Source: JADZGC01 sp964391595 (lineage in GTDB: Bacteria; Patescibacteriota; Saccharimonadia; CAILAD01; GCA-016700035). From it: 64,000 nt of DNA. Location: NCBI GenBank assembly GCA_964391595.1, contig CAYMMM010000002.1, forward strand, positions 1 through 64,000. Direction: 5' to 3'. The notes under the pieces are model-generated. The model did not search any database and was not told the DNA's origin. It saw only the letters and a list, made by a program, of their open reading frames with translations. Of the stretch, positions 42,642-52,322 are shown piece by piece (position 1 is the stretch's first letter; each line of letters opens with the position of its first letter). Position numbers and translations under genes: made by a program.

Positions 42642-44787
42642 CCGCCCCGCCTTCCTCCGTAGCATGCGACTCCATGCCACCCCCTTCTGCACCGGCTAAA
42701 TCAGCACTTGATATCAATACTTTACGCGGCTTCGCACCGTCCTTCGGACCAATCACGCCATTTTCTTCCAGCATGTCTATGAGGCTGGCAGCACGAGCGT
42801 ACCCAACACGGAATTGGCGCTGAATGCGACTTGATGAAGCTTCCCCGGAGCGCATGACAAATTCAAGCACTTCATCATACAGATCATCATCGTGACGACC
42901 ACCACCACCCGCACTCATTACCCCGCGATTGCCAATCTTTACTGCTTGCGCCAAAACATCTTCGAGATATTCCGGAGCCTGTTCATCACGTAAGAATTTC
43001 GTGACCGCACTCACCTCTTCGTTTGTTAGCAAGACGCCCTGAGCGCGTTTCGGCTTCATAAATTCTGGTGAAGAGAAGAGCATATCACCCTTACCGAGAA
43101 GTTTTTCGGCACCAGCCTGATCAATGATGGTACGACTGTCGATCTGGCTGGCGGTGGTCAAGGCGATACGCGCAGGGACGTTTGCCTTGATGATGCCAGT
43201 TACAACACCAACACTTGGTCGCTGAGTGGCAAGCACCAAATGAATACCGACCGCACGAGCCATTTGAGCGATTCGAACGATCAATGCTTCGACATCCTTG
43301 CCGGCCACCGCCATGAGATCAGAGAATTCGTCGAGGACAATGACGATATACGGCATAGGCTCGACCTCTTTGAGCGCGTTATATTCACCAATATTGCGCT
43401 TCGTCTTATCAGCAAGAAGCTTGAGACGGCGATCCATCTCACCCACCGCCCACTTGAGCGCAGAGATGGTCTTATCCGGCTCGTAAATCACCGGCGTGAG
43501 GAGATGCGGGATATCATTATAAAGCGTCATTTCAACACGCTTCGGATCAACAAGGATCAGGCGCAACTCAGCCGGCGAGTTGCGATACAAGAATGAAGTA
43601 AGGAGCGTATTAATCATCACCGACTTACCCGATCCAGTCGTACCAGCAACCAAAAGGTGCGGCATGCTCGCAAGGTCAGCGGTCAAAACGTCACCCGCCA
43701 CATCGCGACCGAGCACAAACTCTAACTTACTGGGCTTGGCTTGCATTTCTTTACTTTCCATAATGTCACGCAATCGTACCTGCGCAGCTTTTTCATTTGG
43801 CACTTCGATACCTACAAGGTCAGTGCCAGGAATCGGCGCCTCAATACGTACTTGAGGAGCCTTGAGCGCAAGCGCGAGGTTACGATCGAGTGTCGTGATT
43901 TTATTGAGTTTCACTCCAGTAGAAGGGCGCATGGTGTACTGCGCGACGGTTGGACCTACGTTTACCCCAACCATCTTTACATCGATCGCAAATTCCTTGA
44001 AAGTCGTACCAATAATGCCAGCTTTCTCTTTCTCATTGCCAGCATCCGCCTTAGTAGACATGCCCTTCAACAGGTCAAGAGGCGGATATTTCCAGTTTTT
44101 GTCGAGTGTAGCGGTCACAGCTCGCGCTGGCTGTTTGGCTTTCGCATCATCTTCCCCGCCACCAATAGCACCCTTGAAAGGCAGCTTAGTATTTATCGTA
44201 AACCCTGCCTGCTTCACTTCGAGCTCGGGCTCGCCGTCGGCTTTCTTGCCACGCAACTTATTCCACAGCTCGATGAGACGCACATTGGTCGCGATGATAA
44301 CGGTAATGAGCTCAAGCAAGCCAAGTACGAATAACGCCAATGGTCGTGTCAGAAGTGGATTAATAATCATCCAGAGGCCATAGCCGATAAAGCCACCTTG
44401 GTCTGACAGCTCCGACAAAGCTGAGCCGTCACCCGCAACTGCAAACTGAATGATGCCAGCGAGCAATATAAAGAAAACGAACAGACCAAAATAATTATTC
44501 GCCTTAAGCTCATACTTACTCACACGGAAGAGCGCGTAGGCCAAGAACAACAAGCCAAGTGGTAATGGATAAACCGCCTGTCCGATGAGTGTTTTCAAGA
44601 GAGCAAGTAGCCCCATACCAAGAGATCCAGCACCATTAAAGAACGCAACAATTACTAAAATAGCCACGCCGACAATGAAGATTGCTGCGATATCTTGCTT
44701 GGCCGCCTTCGAGAGCAAAGGCTCTTTTTCGACAGTTGGTTTGCGCGCAGCTCGTGAGCGCGCTGGTTTACGTGTTCGTTTTGCCAT
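42634..44787 (-). CDS. ftsK: DNA translocase FtsK
   Basis: 717 residues, the short form. About four membrane helices in 32-168, a short linker, then the motor: alpha domain with GPTVAQYTMRPSTGVK (about 278-293), Walker A GTTGSGKS (382-389), DPKRVEM, VIVLDEFSDLM Walker B, and the C-terminal gamma winged helix with RIQRQFRVGYARAA that reads KOPS-like sites. It pumps DNA at the septum and works with XerC/D. Confidence 0.96.
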   Translation of the reverse strand: MAKRTRKPARSRAARKPTVEKEPLLSKAAKQDIAAIFIVGVAILVIVAFFNGAGSLGMGLLALLKTLIGQAVYPLPLGLLFLAYALFRVSKYELKANNYFGLFVFFILLAGIIQFAVAGDGSALSELSDQGGFIGYGLWMIINPLLTRPLALFVLGLLELITVIIATNVRLIELWNKLRGKKADGEPELEVKQAGFTINTKLPFKGAIGGGEDDAKAKQPARAVTATLDKNWKYPPLDLLKGMSTKADAGNEKEKAGIIGTTFKEFAIDVKMVGVNVGPTVAQYTMRPSTGVKLNKITTLDRNLALALKAPQVRIEAPIPGTDLVGIEVPNEKAAQVRLRDIMESKEMQAKPSKLEFVLGRDVAGDVLTADLASMPHLLVAGTTGSGKSVMINTLLTSFLYRNSPAELRLILVDPKRVEMTLYNDIPHLLTPVIYEPDKTISALKWAVGEMDRRLKLLADKTKRNIGEYNALKEVEPMPYIVIVLDEFSDLMAVAGKDVEALIVRIAQMARAVGIHLVLATQRPSVGVVTGIIKANVPARIALTTASQIDSRTIIDQAGAEKLLGKGDMLFSSPEFMKPKRAQGVLLTNEEVSAVTKFLRDEQAPEYLEDVLAQAVKIGNRGVMSAGGGGRHDDDLYDEVLEFVMRSGEASSSRIQRQFRVGYARAASLIDMLEENGVIGPKDGAKPRKVLISSADLAGAEGGGMESHATEEGGADE

Positions 44788-44925
44788 ATCCTGTGTAATC
44801 GTATTATGCCTGGTTTTCTGCTTCTGTGCCAGATGAATCGACCGACTTCAGGCTGTGGTTCTCACCCTCTGAGAACATAACCATTATAGCACAACTGGAC
44901 AATAAAATAAAGACTTGTCAAATAC

Positions 44926-44954
44926 TAAAACCGCCCTGCTTTGACCGAGGGCGG
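44926..44954 (-). terminator. Terminator after rnj
   Basis: Minus strand CCGCCCT-CGGTCAAAGC-AGGGCGG followed by TTTTAG, 22 nt after the RNase J stop. Confidence 0.8.
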
Positions 44955-44976
44955 CTTAGCTTTAGGACTACTGAGT

Positions 44977-47067
44977 CTACACTTCAATCACGACAGGGAG
45001 CACGATCGGATTACGCTTTGTCACCTTGAAGAGGTAGTTGGCGATCTCGTCACGCATGCGCGTCTTGATGATCAGCGAGTTGGCAGGCAATGCCTTGTCG
45101 CGCTTATCAAAGATATTTTGCACAATCTGACGGCTCTTCTGTACCAGCTCGACGTTATCCTTCATATAGATAAAGCCACGCGAAATGATGTCAGGACTCG
45201 TAGCGAGCTTACCGGTCTTCTTGTCGACCGTAGCAACCGCCATAAAGACTCCACTCTCACTCATCGCAAGGCGGTCCTTCAAAACAATCTCTTGTACATC
45301 GCCGATACCCGCACCATCAATCAATACAGAACCTGCCTGCACCTTCGGGCCTTCTTTGACGCCCTTGTCGTCCGCGATCAGGGTCTGCCCATCTTCGATC
45401 ACGAATACATTGCTATCAGCGATACCTTCGGTCAACGCGATTGCCGCGTTGTGGAACATGTGGTGCATCTCACCGTGGATCGGCAAGTAGTACTTCGGTC
45501 GTACGAGCTGGATCATTTCCTTGATCTCATCAACGCTTGCGTGACCTGAGGTATGCATAGTCCCGAGGTCATCGATCGAAGCGGTCGCTGGTTGATACAC
45601 ATACGTACCCCAGCGGAAGAGATTGTCGACCATACCCCAAACCGACTTCTCGTTACCTGGGATGATAGAAGCAGAAAGCACTACGACGTCAGTCCCCTTC
45701 AGCTTCACATCGCGGTGGTCGCCAGTACCCATACGCTGGAGTGCTGAGAATGTTTCTCCCTGTGAGCCAGTAGATACAACAACAAGCTGACCATCGGAGT
45801 ATTTCTCCATATCACGTGCCTTGATAAGCAAGCCAGCAGGGATTTTCACGTACCCCAGCTTGACCGACAGTTCAAGGTTGTTGAGCATGCTGCGTCCGAC
45901 TACCACGAGCTTACGCTTGGCTTTAGCTACCGCATCAATGATGATCTGCATACGCGTAATCTGACTCGAGAAAGCTGCAATAATGACACGCTTGTTGTAG
46001 TTGCGTACAAAGATCTCGTCGATCGTGTCGACAATTTCGCTCTCAGAAGCCGACCGGCCGGTCTTCTCACAGCTCGTCGAGTCACACATGAGCATCAATA
46101 CACCTTCGTCGCCGATCTCTTTGAGCCGCTGCTTATCTGATGGCTTACCGTCGATGGGATTTTCTTCAAAACGCCAGTCACCGGTGTTAATGATCGTACC
46201 GACAGGAGTACGGATGACGAGTGAGCACGCATCTGGAATGGAGTGCGTGATACGCAAGAACTCGACATTAAATGCACCGAGTTGAATGCGATCGTGTTTA
46301 TCTTGATCAATAATGTGTAGCTCTGGCTTAAACGGCAGACGATATTCTTCGAGTTTGCGCTCGATGAATTTGATCGTAAACTTCGCAGCATAGATCGGGG
46401 CAGGGATCTTCGGCAGCAAGAACGGAATGCCTCCTACATGATCCTCGTGAGCGTGCGTGATAAAGATTCCTTTAATCTTATGCTTACGCTGTTCGAGATA
46501 GGTTACATCTGGCACAACGAGATCGATGCCTGGTTGGTCATCACCAGGAAAGGAGAAGCCCATGTCCATGATGATGATATCGTCCTCGTATTCGAGCGCC
46601 ATGATATTTTTACCAATTTGATTCAGGCCACCGAGCGGAATGATCTTCAGCTTACCCGCATCAGTCTTGCTGACACCAGGCACAGCGACGCCAGCTGGCT
46701 TCGCCGCACCATTGCCGTTCGTATTGAAGCTACCTGTCACAAAGGTCTGCGGACCTTTTGGCATACGCATACGAGGCGGTCGACCCAGCCCCCCACGCTC
46801 ACCACGCTGACCGTTGTTCTTGCCATTGCCGTTACGCCCGCGCTGCTGCCCCTGTTGGCCTGTTCGTGCCTGGCCTTGAGAGCGGTTTGCATTCGCCCGG
46901 CTTTGACCCGCGCCTCGATTACTCGAGCGCGTGATTGACCCAGCTGCCTGCTCTTGATTCTGTCGAGCTGGACGACTTGATCCTGATTTGTCTGATTGTT
47001 TTGATTGTGCCGATGGTTTCGGCATATCGTCGGCCGATAATGGTCGACTTGTTAGTTTGTCTGGCAT
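44977..47067 (-). CDS. rnj: Ribonuclease J
   Basis: 696 residues. A basic, Gln/Arg/Gly-rich, probably disordered N-terminal tail (1-135) is followed by the metallo-beta-lactamase core with THAHEDHVGG (about 204-213), the beta-CASP domain and a C-terminal domain. It is a 5'-3' exo- and endoribonuclease in mRNA decay and rRNA processing. The tail is unusual in length. GAAAGGAAAA precedes the ATG. Confidence 0.93.
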   Translation of the reverse strand: MPDKLTSRPLSADDMPKPSAQSKQSDKSGSSRPARQNQEQAAGSITRSSNRGAGQSRANANRSQGQARTGQQGQQRGRNGNGKNNGQRGERGGLGRPPRMRMPKGPQTFVTGSFNTNGNGAAKPAGVAVPGVSKTDAGKLKIIPLGGLNQIGKNIMALEYEDDIIIMDMGFSFPGDDQPGIDLVVPDVTYLEQRKHKIKGIFITHAHEDHVGGIPFLLPKIPAPIYAAKFTIKFIERKLEEYRLPFKPELHIIDQDKHDRIQLGAFNVEFLRITHSIPDACSLVIRTPVGTIINTGDWRFEENPIDGKPSDKQRLKEIGDEGVLMLMCDSTSCEKTGRSASESEIVDTIDEIFVRNYNKRVIIAAFSSQITRMQIIIDAVAKAKRKLVVVGRSMLNNLELSVKLGYVKIPAGLLIKARDMEKYSDGQLVVVSTGSQGETFSALQRMGTGDHRDVKLKGTDVVVLSASIIPGNEKSVWGMVDNLFRWGTYVYQPATASIDDLGTMHTSGHASVDEIKEMIQLVRPKYYLPIHGEMHHMFHNAAIALTEGIADSNVFVIEDGQTLIADDKGVKEGPKVQAGSVLIDGAGIGDVQEIVLKDRLAMSESGVFMAVATVDKKTGKLATSPDIISRGFIYMKDNVELVQKSRQIVQNIFDKRDKALPANSLIIKTRMRDEIANYLFKVTKRNPIVLPVVIEV

Positions 47068-47109
47068 AGTTTTCCTTTCTTATACCAATTGGTTTTAATG
47101 AATAAAAGC

Positions 47110-47724
47110 TTAGGTTAGTTTCCGAAGGAGATCTGGAATCTTTGAGAAGTCTTCCTTCAGGGTTTCGCGCATACCGCCATTATAGAGGGCAGCTGCAGGG
47201 TGGTAGAGCGGCAAGAAGATTTGAGTGCGCTTCTTCCCAGCATGCGCATAAACGCGTTTGGTGGGCTGACCATGCACTTCACTAATCTTCTTCTCGGGCA
47301 AGAATACCGACATCGAGTGGCGCCCAAGAAATGCCACGATCTTTGGATTAATGATGTCGATTTGCTCTAAGAGGTACGGGAGGCAGGCTTGGATTTCGTC
47401 AGGAAGTGGGTCGCGATTCTTCGGCGGTCGATATTTCACGATATTCGTGATGTAGACTTCTTCTCTAGTCAGGCCAATGGACTCAAGCATTTCTGCTAAG
47501 AATTTGCCGGACGCTCCAACAAATGGCCGACCCTGACGGTCTTCCTCTGCCCCGGGGGCTTCACCCACAAACATAATGTCTGCTTCTGGGTCACCCTCGC
47601 CGGGCACAGGATTGGTCACTGATTTACATAATTCGGTGCATACTTCACACGAGGCTATGCGGGCGGCGATTTGATCAAGTCGTTCTATTTTTGTAAGTCT
47701 TTGAACACTATCGTCGCCTATCAT
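47110..47724 (-). CDS. Type 4 uracil-DNA glycosylase (Fe-S)
   Basis: 204 residues. Cys ligands CEVC (about 26-29) plus further Cys near 33 and 113 fit the 4Fe-4S site. The active-site motif GEAPGAEEDRQGRPFVG (about 53-69) and C-terminal YHPAAAL are intact. It removes uracil from DNA. It starts 8 nt after pnp and is probably co-transcribed. Confidence 0.92.
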   Translation of the reverse strand: MIGDDSVQRLTKIERLDQIAARIASCEVCTELCKSVTNPVPGEGDPEADIMFVGEAPGAEEDRQGRPFVGASGKFLAEMLESIGLTREEVYITNIVKYRPPKNRDPLPDEIQACLPYLLEQIDIINPKIVAFLGRHSMSVFLPEKKISEVHGQPTKRVYAHAGKKRTQIFLPLYHPAAALYNGGMRETLKEDFSKIPDLLRKLT

Positions 47725-47731
47725 TTTTTGC

Positions 47732-49873
47732 CTACTTTGATTGAGCAGCTTTTTTACTCAAATTGAACCTTCCTTTGTCGTCTTTTTCGAGCAGTTTCAC
47801 CTTAATCTTATCACCTTCATTGAGTTCATCGCTCACTTTTTCGACACGATGATCGGCAATCTGACTAATGTGTACCAACCCTTCTCGACCAGGCATAAAC
47901 TCAACGAAAGCACCAAATTCCATAAGCTTCACTACGGTGCCATCATATATCTTCCCCACTTCCGGATCAGCCGTGATTGACTCGATCCACTCTTTGGCAC
48001 GAGCAGCTTTTTCAGCATCTTCAGAATAGATCATGACTAAGCCAGAATCTTCAATATCTATCTGAGTATCGGTCTCTTCAGTAATCCTATGGATAGTCTC
48101 TCCGCCCTTACCAATGACTTCCTTAATCTTCTCTGGATTGATAGTGATCTTTGTAATGCGCGGAGCAAATGGTGACATCTCGGAGCGCACTTCTGGGAGA
48201 ATCTTCATCATTTCGCCCAAGATATGTGCGCGTCCTTCCTTAGCCTGCGCTAATGCGTCACGCATGATATCAACCGTAATGCCTTTCACCTTGATATCCA
48301 TCTGGAGTGCAGTAATGCCCTCGCTTGATCCAGCTACCTTGAAGTCCATATCACCGGCAAAATCTTCGGCCCCCTGAATATCAGACAGAATGATGTACTT
48401 CCCTGGGTTCGCATGATCGATCACCAAGCCCATAGCGATGCCTGATATTGGCCGCTTGAGCGGCACGCCGGCGTCCATGAGTGAGAGGGTGGAGCCGCAA
48501 ACCGAAGCCATGCTGGTAGAGCCATTTGAGCTCAAGATTTCGGACACCACGCGTATAGCGTACGGGAAGTCTTCCATAGCTGGGATCATTGGCTCGAGCG
48601 CGCGCTCCGCGAGTGCCCCATGGCCAATCTCGCGACGACCCGTGCCACGCAATGGTCGAGCTTCACCGGTAGAGTATGGCGGGAAGTTATAGTGATGCAT
48701 GTAGCGTTTACTGGTGTCTTCTTCCATCGTATCAATCAACTGTGCAAAACTGGTTGGAGCAAGCGTCGTCAGGGTAAGAGCCTGTGTGGTGCCGCGTGTA
48801 AAGATAGCTGAGCCATGAGTACGTGGAAGCACACCAGCTGCACCTGAGATTGGGCGAATTTCGGTCGTCTTACGTTGATCTGGGCGCTCACCGTCCTCGA
48901 GAATTGCCCGTCGAATCTCATTATCAATTGCCTTCGTAAACGCCTCTTTGACTTGCCCAGCCGGAAAACGCTCTTTATCGTCTTCCATCTCTGCCGGCAA
49001 TGGACCAAATTCGGTCAGCACAGCCTCGCGCAGCTCATTTATGGAGTCTTGACGCTTCAGGCCATCAGTATGGCGCACGTATTGACCAAGCTTACCATCG
49101 AGAAACTGCTCGATCTTAGCAGTGAGCTCTTCATCAGCCTTGAAGAGGTCATATTTTTGTGGCTGTACACCCATCTCTTTGACCATTTGCTCTTGAAGCT
49201 CAATAACAGGTCGCCATGAGTCAATCGAAAGCTGCAGTGCCTCGAGCATAGTATCCTCACTCACCTCTTGTGCGCCTGCCTCGACCATCATAATGGCATC
49301 CTTTGTCCCAGCGACAGTGAGGTTGAGCGTACTACTCTCCTGCTCACTATTTGTTGGGAATGGCACGAGCTTACCATCGATCTGCGCTATGCGAATCCCA
49401 GCAACCGGACCTTCAAATGGCGCACCAGTCAGCATCAAGGCACTTGACGCTGCAATGATCCCAATAATGTCTGGTTCGTGCTCCATATCAACTGAGAGCG
49501 GCATCACAACAACTTGGACGTCATTACGATAGCCCTTTGGAAACAATGGCCGAATTGGTCGGTCGATTAGGCGGCAGGTCAGAATAGCCTTCTCACTTGG
49601 TCGACCTTCACGCTTGATGAAGCGACTGCCGGAAATCTTGCCGGCAGCATACATGCGCTCTTCGTAATCAATTAAGAGCGGGAAGAAGTCTTGATCTGGC
49701 TTTGGCTCTGGTGCAACAACCGCTGAAGCAAATACCACGGTATCACCGTAACGCACGGTCACTGCTCCAGTTGCTAAGAAGGCCAGATTGCCGGTCTCGA
49801 TAGTCAGTTTTTTACCTGCAAATTCAGCTTCAAAGGTGGCTTGCTTACCACCAAACGGATGAATGATATTCAT
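47732..49873 (-). CDS. pnp: Polyribonucleotide nucleotidyltransferase
   Basis: 713 residues, full length. Two RNase PH domains (about 1-140 and 300-545; the second with SDIQGAEDFAGDMDFKVAGS), a KH domain with VIGKGGETIHRITEET (about 587-602) and an S1 domain at the end. Phosphorolytic 3'-5' RNA decay. AAGGATACAC lies before the ATG. Confidence 0.97.
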   Translation of the reverse strand: MNIIHPFGGKQATFEAEFAGKKLTIETGNLAFLATGAVTVRYGDTVVFASAVVAPEPKPDQDFFPLLIDYEERMYAAGKISGSRFIKREGRPSEKAILTCRLIDRPIRPLFPKGYRNDVQVVVMPLSVDMEHEPDIIGIIAASSALMLTGAPFEGPVAGIRIAQIDGKLVPFPTNSEQESSTLNLTVAGTKDAIMMVEAGAQEVSEDTMLEALQLSIDSWRPVIELQEQMVKEMGVQPQKYDLFKADEELTAKIEQFLDGKLGQYVRHTDGLKRQDSINELREAVLTEFGPLPAEMEDDKERFPAGQVKEAFTKAIDNEIRRAILEDGERPDQRKTTEIRPISGAAGVLPRTHGSAIFTRGTTQALTLTTLAPTSFAQLIDTMEEDTSKRYMHHYNFPPYSTGEARPLRGTGRREIGHGALAERALEPMIPAMEDFPYAIRVVSEILSSNGSTSMASVCGSTLSLMDAGVPLKRPISGIAMGLVIDHANPGKYIILSDIQGAEDFAGDMDFKVAGSSEGITALQMDIKVKGITVDIMRDALAQAKEGRAHILGEMMKILPEVRSEMSPFAPRITKITINPEKIKEVIGKGGETIHRITEETDTQIDIEDSGLVMIYSEDAEKAARAKEWIESITADPEVGKIYDGTVVKLMEFGAFVEFMPGREGLVHISQIADHRVEKVSDELNEGDKIKVKLLEKDDKGRFNLSKKAAQSK

Positions 49874-50066
49874 GTGTATCCTTATATTCTTTCTCTAAGC
49901 TGCACCGACTCTTTGTCAGGTGCCAGAGAACATATGACCAAGGCGTCCTTGACGCGTGATCCTATCTACTCTTTCACCTGCACTATGATATGCAGCCGCA
50001 AGTTATTAATTATTCATGCATGTATTTTACTACAAAATACGCATGATCGTTAGTTTCTGGGGTTAA
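49874..50066 (-). promoter_or_regulatory. Long pnp leader region
   Basis: No gene. On the minus strand it can form CAAGG-ACG-CCTTG and GCACC...GGTGC hairpins close to the start, typical of pnp leaders that are cut by RNase III and then repressed by PNPase. A possible TTGTAG-17-TAATTA promoter lies at its upstream end. Details uncertain. Confidence 0.4.
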
Positions 50067-50185
50067 GACGTAGTATACGGTGATGAAGTGCAAGGCGACC
50101 TTGATGAACGAACCGAACCGTACACAACAGTACGACGAAGGAGCACCGCAGAAGCCAACACTGCAATTCGCACCGTATGTGCGTC
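50067..50185 (-). ncRNA. Structured element 2 after rpsO (family shared with 36961-37078)
   Basis: A 119-nt long hairpin starting 2 nt after the rpsO stop. Plus-strand coordinates: GACG (50067-50070)/CGTC (50182-50185); small internal loop; ATACGGTG (50075-50082)/CACCGTAT (50171-50178); AT opposite G; GAAGTGC (50085-50091)/GCAATTC (50163-50169), 6 of 7 paired; a 71-nt apical region with GGC/GCC and CGTAC-ACAACA-GTACG. Order, sizes and the AT/G bulge match element 1, while paired bases differ. No T-run. Confidence 0.6.
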
Positions 50186-50187
50186 GA

Positions 50188-50457
50188 TTAACGGCGGAGT
50201 TTGAGCTTCTTCACAATAGCTTCGTACCGCTCCTGTGAAGACTTCTGTAAGTAGTCGAGCAATCGACGGCGCTTCGAGACCATAGCCAAAAGACCACGAC
50301 GGCTATGGTTGTCTTGCTTGTGCTTCTTGAGGTGATCTGTTAGCTGAGCGATCTTTTCTGTGAAAATCGCAATCTGAACCTCAGCAGAGCCGGTGTCCTG
50401 TGCATGCTGACCGTGTTTTTTGACCAATGATTTTTTGTCGAGTTGTGTTGTAGTCAT
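50188..50457 (-). CDS. rpsO: 30S ribosomal protein uS15
   Basis: 89 residues with HAQDTGSAEVQIAIFTEKI and LTDHLKKHKQDNHSRRGLLAMVSKRRRLLDYL. Binds the central domain of 16S rRNA. It lies after truB and before pnp, the common truB-rpsO-pnp order. Confidence 0.97.
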   Translation of the reverse strand: MTTTQLDKKSLVKKHGQHAQDTGSAEVQIAIFTEKIAQLTDHLKKHKQDNHSRRGLLAMVSKRRRLLDYLQKSSQERYEAIVKKLKLRR

Positions 50458-50475
50458 AATAGTTTACTCAGTATA

Positions 50476-51141
50476 TCAGATAGGGTGAATATTTTCAAGA
50501 GCTACCGCGTCTTGTACATCATACTCACCTATTTTCGTACGGCGTAGAGCGCTGAGATGTGCCCCAGTGCCTAGCTGACCACCTATATCGCGCGCCAGTG
50601 ATCGAATATAGGTACCGCTCGATACTTTGACTGTCGCGCGTATAAATGGATACAGGTATTCAACATCACACCAGTGATAGACCGTAACCGGCCGTGAGTC
50701 GAGCTTCACTTCTTTGCCCTTACGCGCCAGTTTGTATGCACGCTGCCCACCAATTTTCATAGCACTATAGATAGGCGGAGTCTGCATGATCTCTCCAGTC
50801 AATGTATGTAGAGCCTCTTGAACCTCTTCTCGAGTAGGCTGCCGATCACTTACTTGAGAGAGCTCTCCTTCGAGATCATCTGTCGTAGTATTTGCCCCCA
50901 ACGTTACTTCGAGTCGATATTCTTTGTCTTGCTTCAGAAGCGATTCAGCCTGCCGAGTATACTCTTTTCCCACGAGAAGAAGGAGTAGGCCCGTAGCGAG
51001 CGGGTCAAGGGTACCAGCGTGTCCAACTTTCTTGACGCCGGTAAGCTTCCTCAGCGCCGCTACCGCCCAAAACGAACTCTTTTTGTAGGGCTTATCAACG
51101 AGCCAGAGGCCGTGTGGTTCAGTCAGTGTACCGCGCTTCAT
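50476..51141 (-). CDS. truB: tRNA pseudouridine-55 synthase TruB
   Basis: 221 residues, short because the C-terminal PUA-like domain is missing. KVGHAGTLDPLATGLLLL (about 36-53) carries the catalytic Asp. VKVSSGTYIRSLARDIG lies near 180-196. It makes pseudouridine 55 in tRNA. Confidence 0.94.
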   Translation of the reverse strand: MKRGTLTEPHGLWLVDKPYKKSSFWAVAALRKLTGVKKVGHAGTLDPLATGLLLLLVGKEYTRQAESLLKQDKEYRLEVTLGANTTTDDLEGELSQVSDRQPTREEVQEALHTLTGEIMQTPPIYSAMKIGGQRAYKLARKGKEVKLDSRPVTVYHWCDVEYLYPFIRATVKVSSGTYIRSLARDIGGQLGTGAHLSALRRTKIGEYDVQDAVALENIHPI

Positions 51142-51185
51142 AATGAATACAAATAGTATGCGCTTATTGTGTAAATATTACGAGA

Positions 51186-52103
51186 CTACTGTACCGCTTG
51201 CACAGCTGGAATTGGCTGTTCTTGGCCGTTTTCGAGAGCGCCATCAGATTGCTTAAGCTGTTCGGCTGCTGCCTGGAGCTGCTGGATAGTTTCGCTTGGC
51301 AATGCTTGGGCGACTGTTTTTGGGGCAGGTTTTTCTGCAGGCTTTGGAGCACTATACAAGACTTTTACAATCTCTTGCTGTCGTGCGCCATTACTCATAA
51401 GCTGCGCTGCCATGGTGAGAGATTTTGCGGTCGTAGATGCGGTAGTAAAACGATTTGTCGTAGACATTATGCCCGCAAGCAATGCCGTAGCAATATCTGC
51501 GTTCATGAGGCCACTGCCAATCGAGTCGATTGTACCAATTAGCATCTCACATACGCTTGTCGCATTTTGATCTACATAATTCACACTACCATACTGCTCA
51601 TTCGAACGATGATAATCGTAATTTATCAGGTGGAGACCATCAAATAGCGTCGGATTCTGTTCAAGTAGTGCATCGATCTTGGCAATACCCGGCACCCCGA
51701 CTACGACCACGAGATCAAACTGAAATGCACCATAGGAATAGCTCGCATCGGACGCAGTGAAATTGCCGGCATGAGGAGTAATCGTAACGTTGAGCTTGCC
51801 ATCTGCAATATCATACTTAAGCTTCTCTACTTCGGCATTCGCCAGATCTAGAGAAATAATAAAGTCGCGCACACCATCCAATGTCTTCGAGACTTTACTC
51901 ACATCCACTACGCCCGTCGCAGTAGGCAAATCGTCAGTAATAACGGCATGCGCTTTCTTACCTGCTGCAAGCAACGCTGACTGCAAGGCAAACACACCCA
52001 TTACCTGATCCAGGGATGGCTGACGTCCTGTTACTATGAGCACGCTTTGAGCTTGCTTAAAAAGCTCTGAAGCTTGCTGCTTTGGAGTGATTTCGTTATT
52101 CAT
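51186..52103 (-). CDS. Degenerate DHH-family (NrnA-like) protein
   Basis: 305 residues in the usual nrnA place before truB. The fold trace is visible: VLIVTGRQPSLDQVMGVFAL where active enzymes have a D-x-D motif, and LINYDYHRSNEQYGSVNYVDQNATSVCEML where they have a DHH motif and the following helix. The catalytic acids are replaced (DHH is DYH), and the C-terminal DHHA1 part is reduced to a Pro/Ala/Gln-rich tail. Probably not a nuclease; a binding role is possible (inference). Confidence 0.7.
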   Translation of the reverse strand: MNNEITPKQQASELFKQAQSVLIVTGRQPSLDQVMGVFALQSALLAAGKKAHAVITDDLPTATGVVDVSKVSKTLDGVRDFIISLDLANAEVEKLKYDIADGKLNVTITPHAGNFTASDASYSYGAFQFDLVVVVGVPGIAKIDALLEQNPTLFDGLHLINYDYHRSNEQYGSVNYVDQNATSVCEMLIGTIDSIGSGLMNADIATALLAGIMSTTNRFTTASTTAKSLTMAAQLMSNGARQQEIVKVLYSAPKPAEKPAPKTVAQALPSETIQQLQAAAEQLKQSDGALENGQEQPIPAVQAVQ

Positions 52104-52214
52104 ATCTGTATAATTCTACTCAGAGAATATGTTATTCTACCTGATTTAAATATCATTGTCAATAGCTTAAGCATTTTTAGTGCATACTTTGAGATATAGT
52201 CCAAGTCCTTTCTT

Positions 52215-52243
52215 TTGACAAATCTCCAGGTTTACGCTATGAT
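52215..52243 (+). promoter_or_regulatory. rpsT promoter
   Basis: TTGACA (52215-52220), 17-nt spacer, TATGAT (52238-52243). Leader about 73 nt. Confidence 0.78.
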
Positions 52244-52322
52244 ACGGCGGTCTTGCTCCTTCGAGACCTCATATGTCAGATATCGAAGTGACGCCAAACT
52301 TTCTTAAATAAGGACACAATCA

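Noticed and set aside
43741..44383. Long frames on the plus strand inside ftsK
   Set aside because: They are antisense to a fully convincing FtsK motor domain and have no domain of their own.
44941..45549. 202-codon plus-strand frame
   Set aside because: Antisense to RNase J; composition follows the reverse of its codons.
50060..50190. Integron attC-like site
   Set aside because: GTTAA/TTAAC ends and a long hairpin look superficially similar, but the right end is the rpsO stop codon, the core triplet pattern does not fit, and no integrase or cassette is present.
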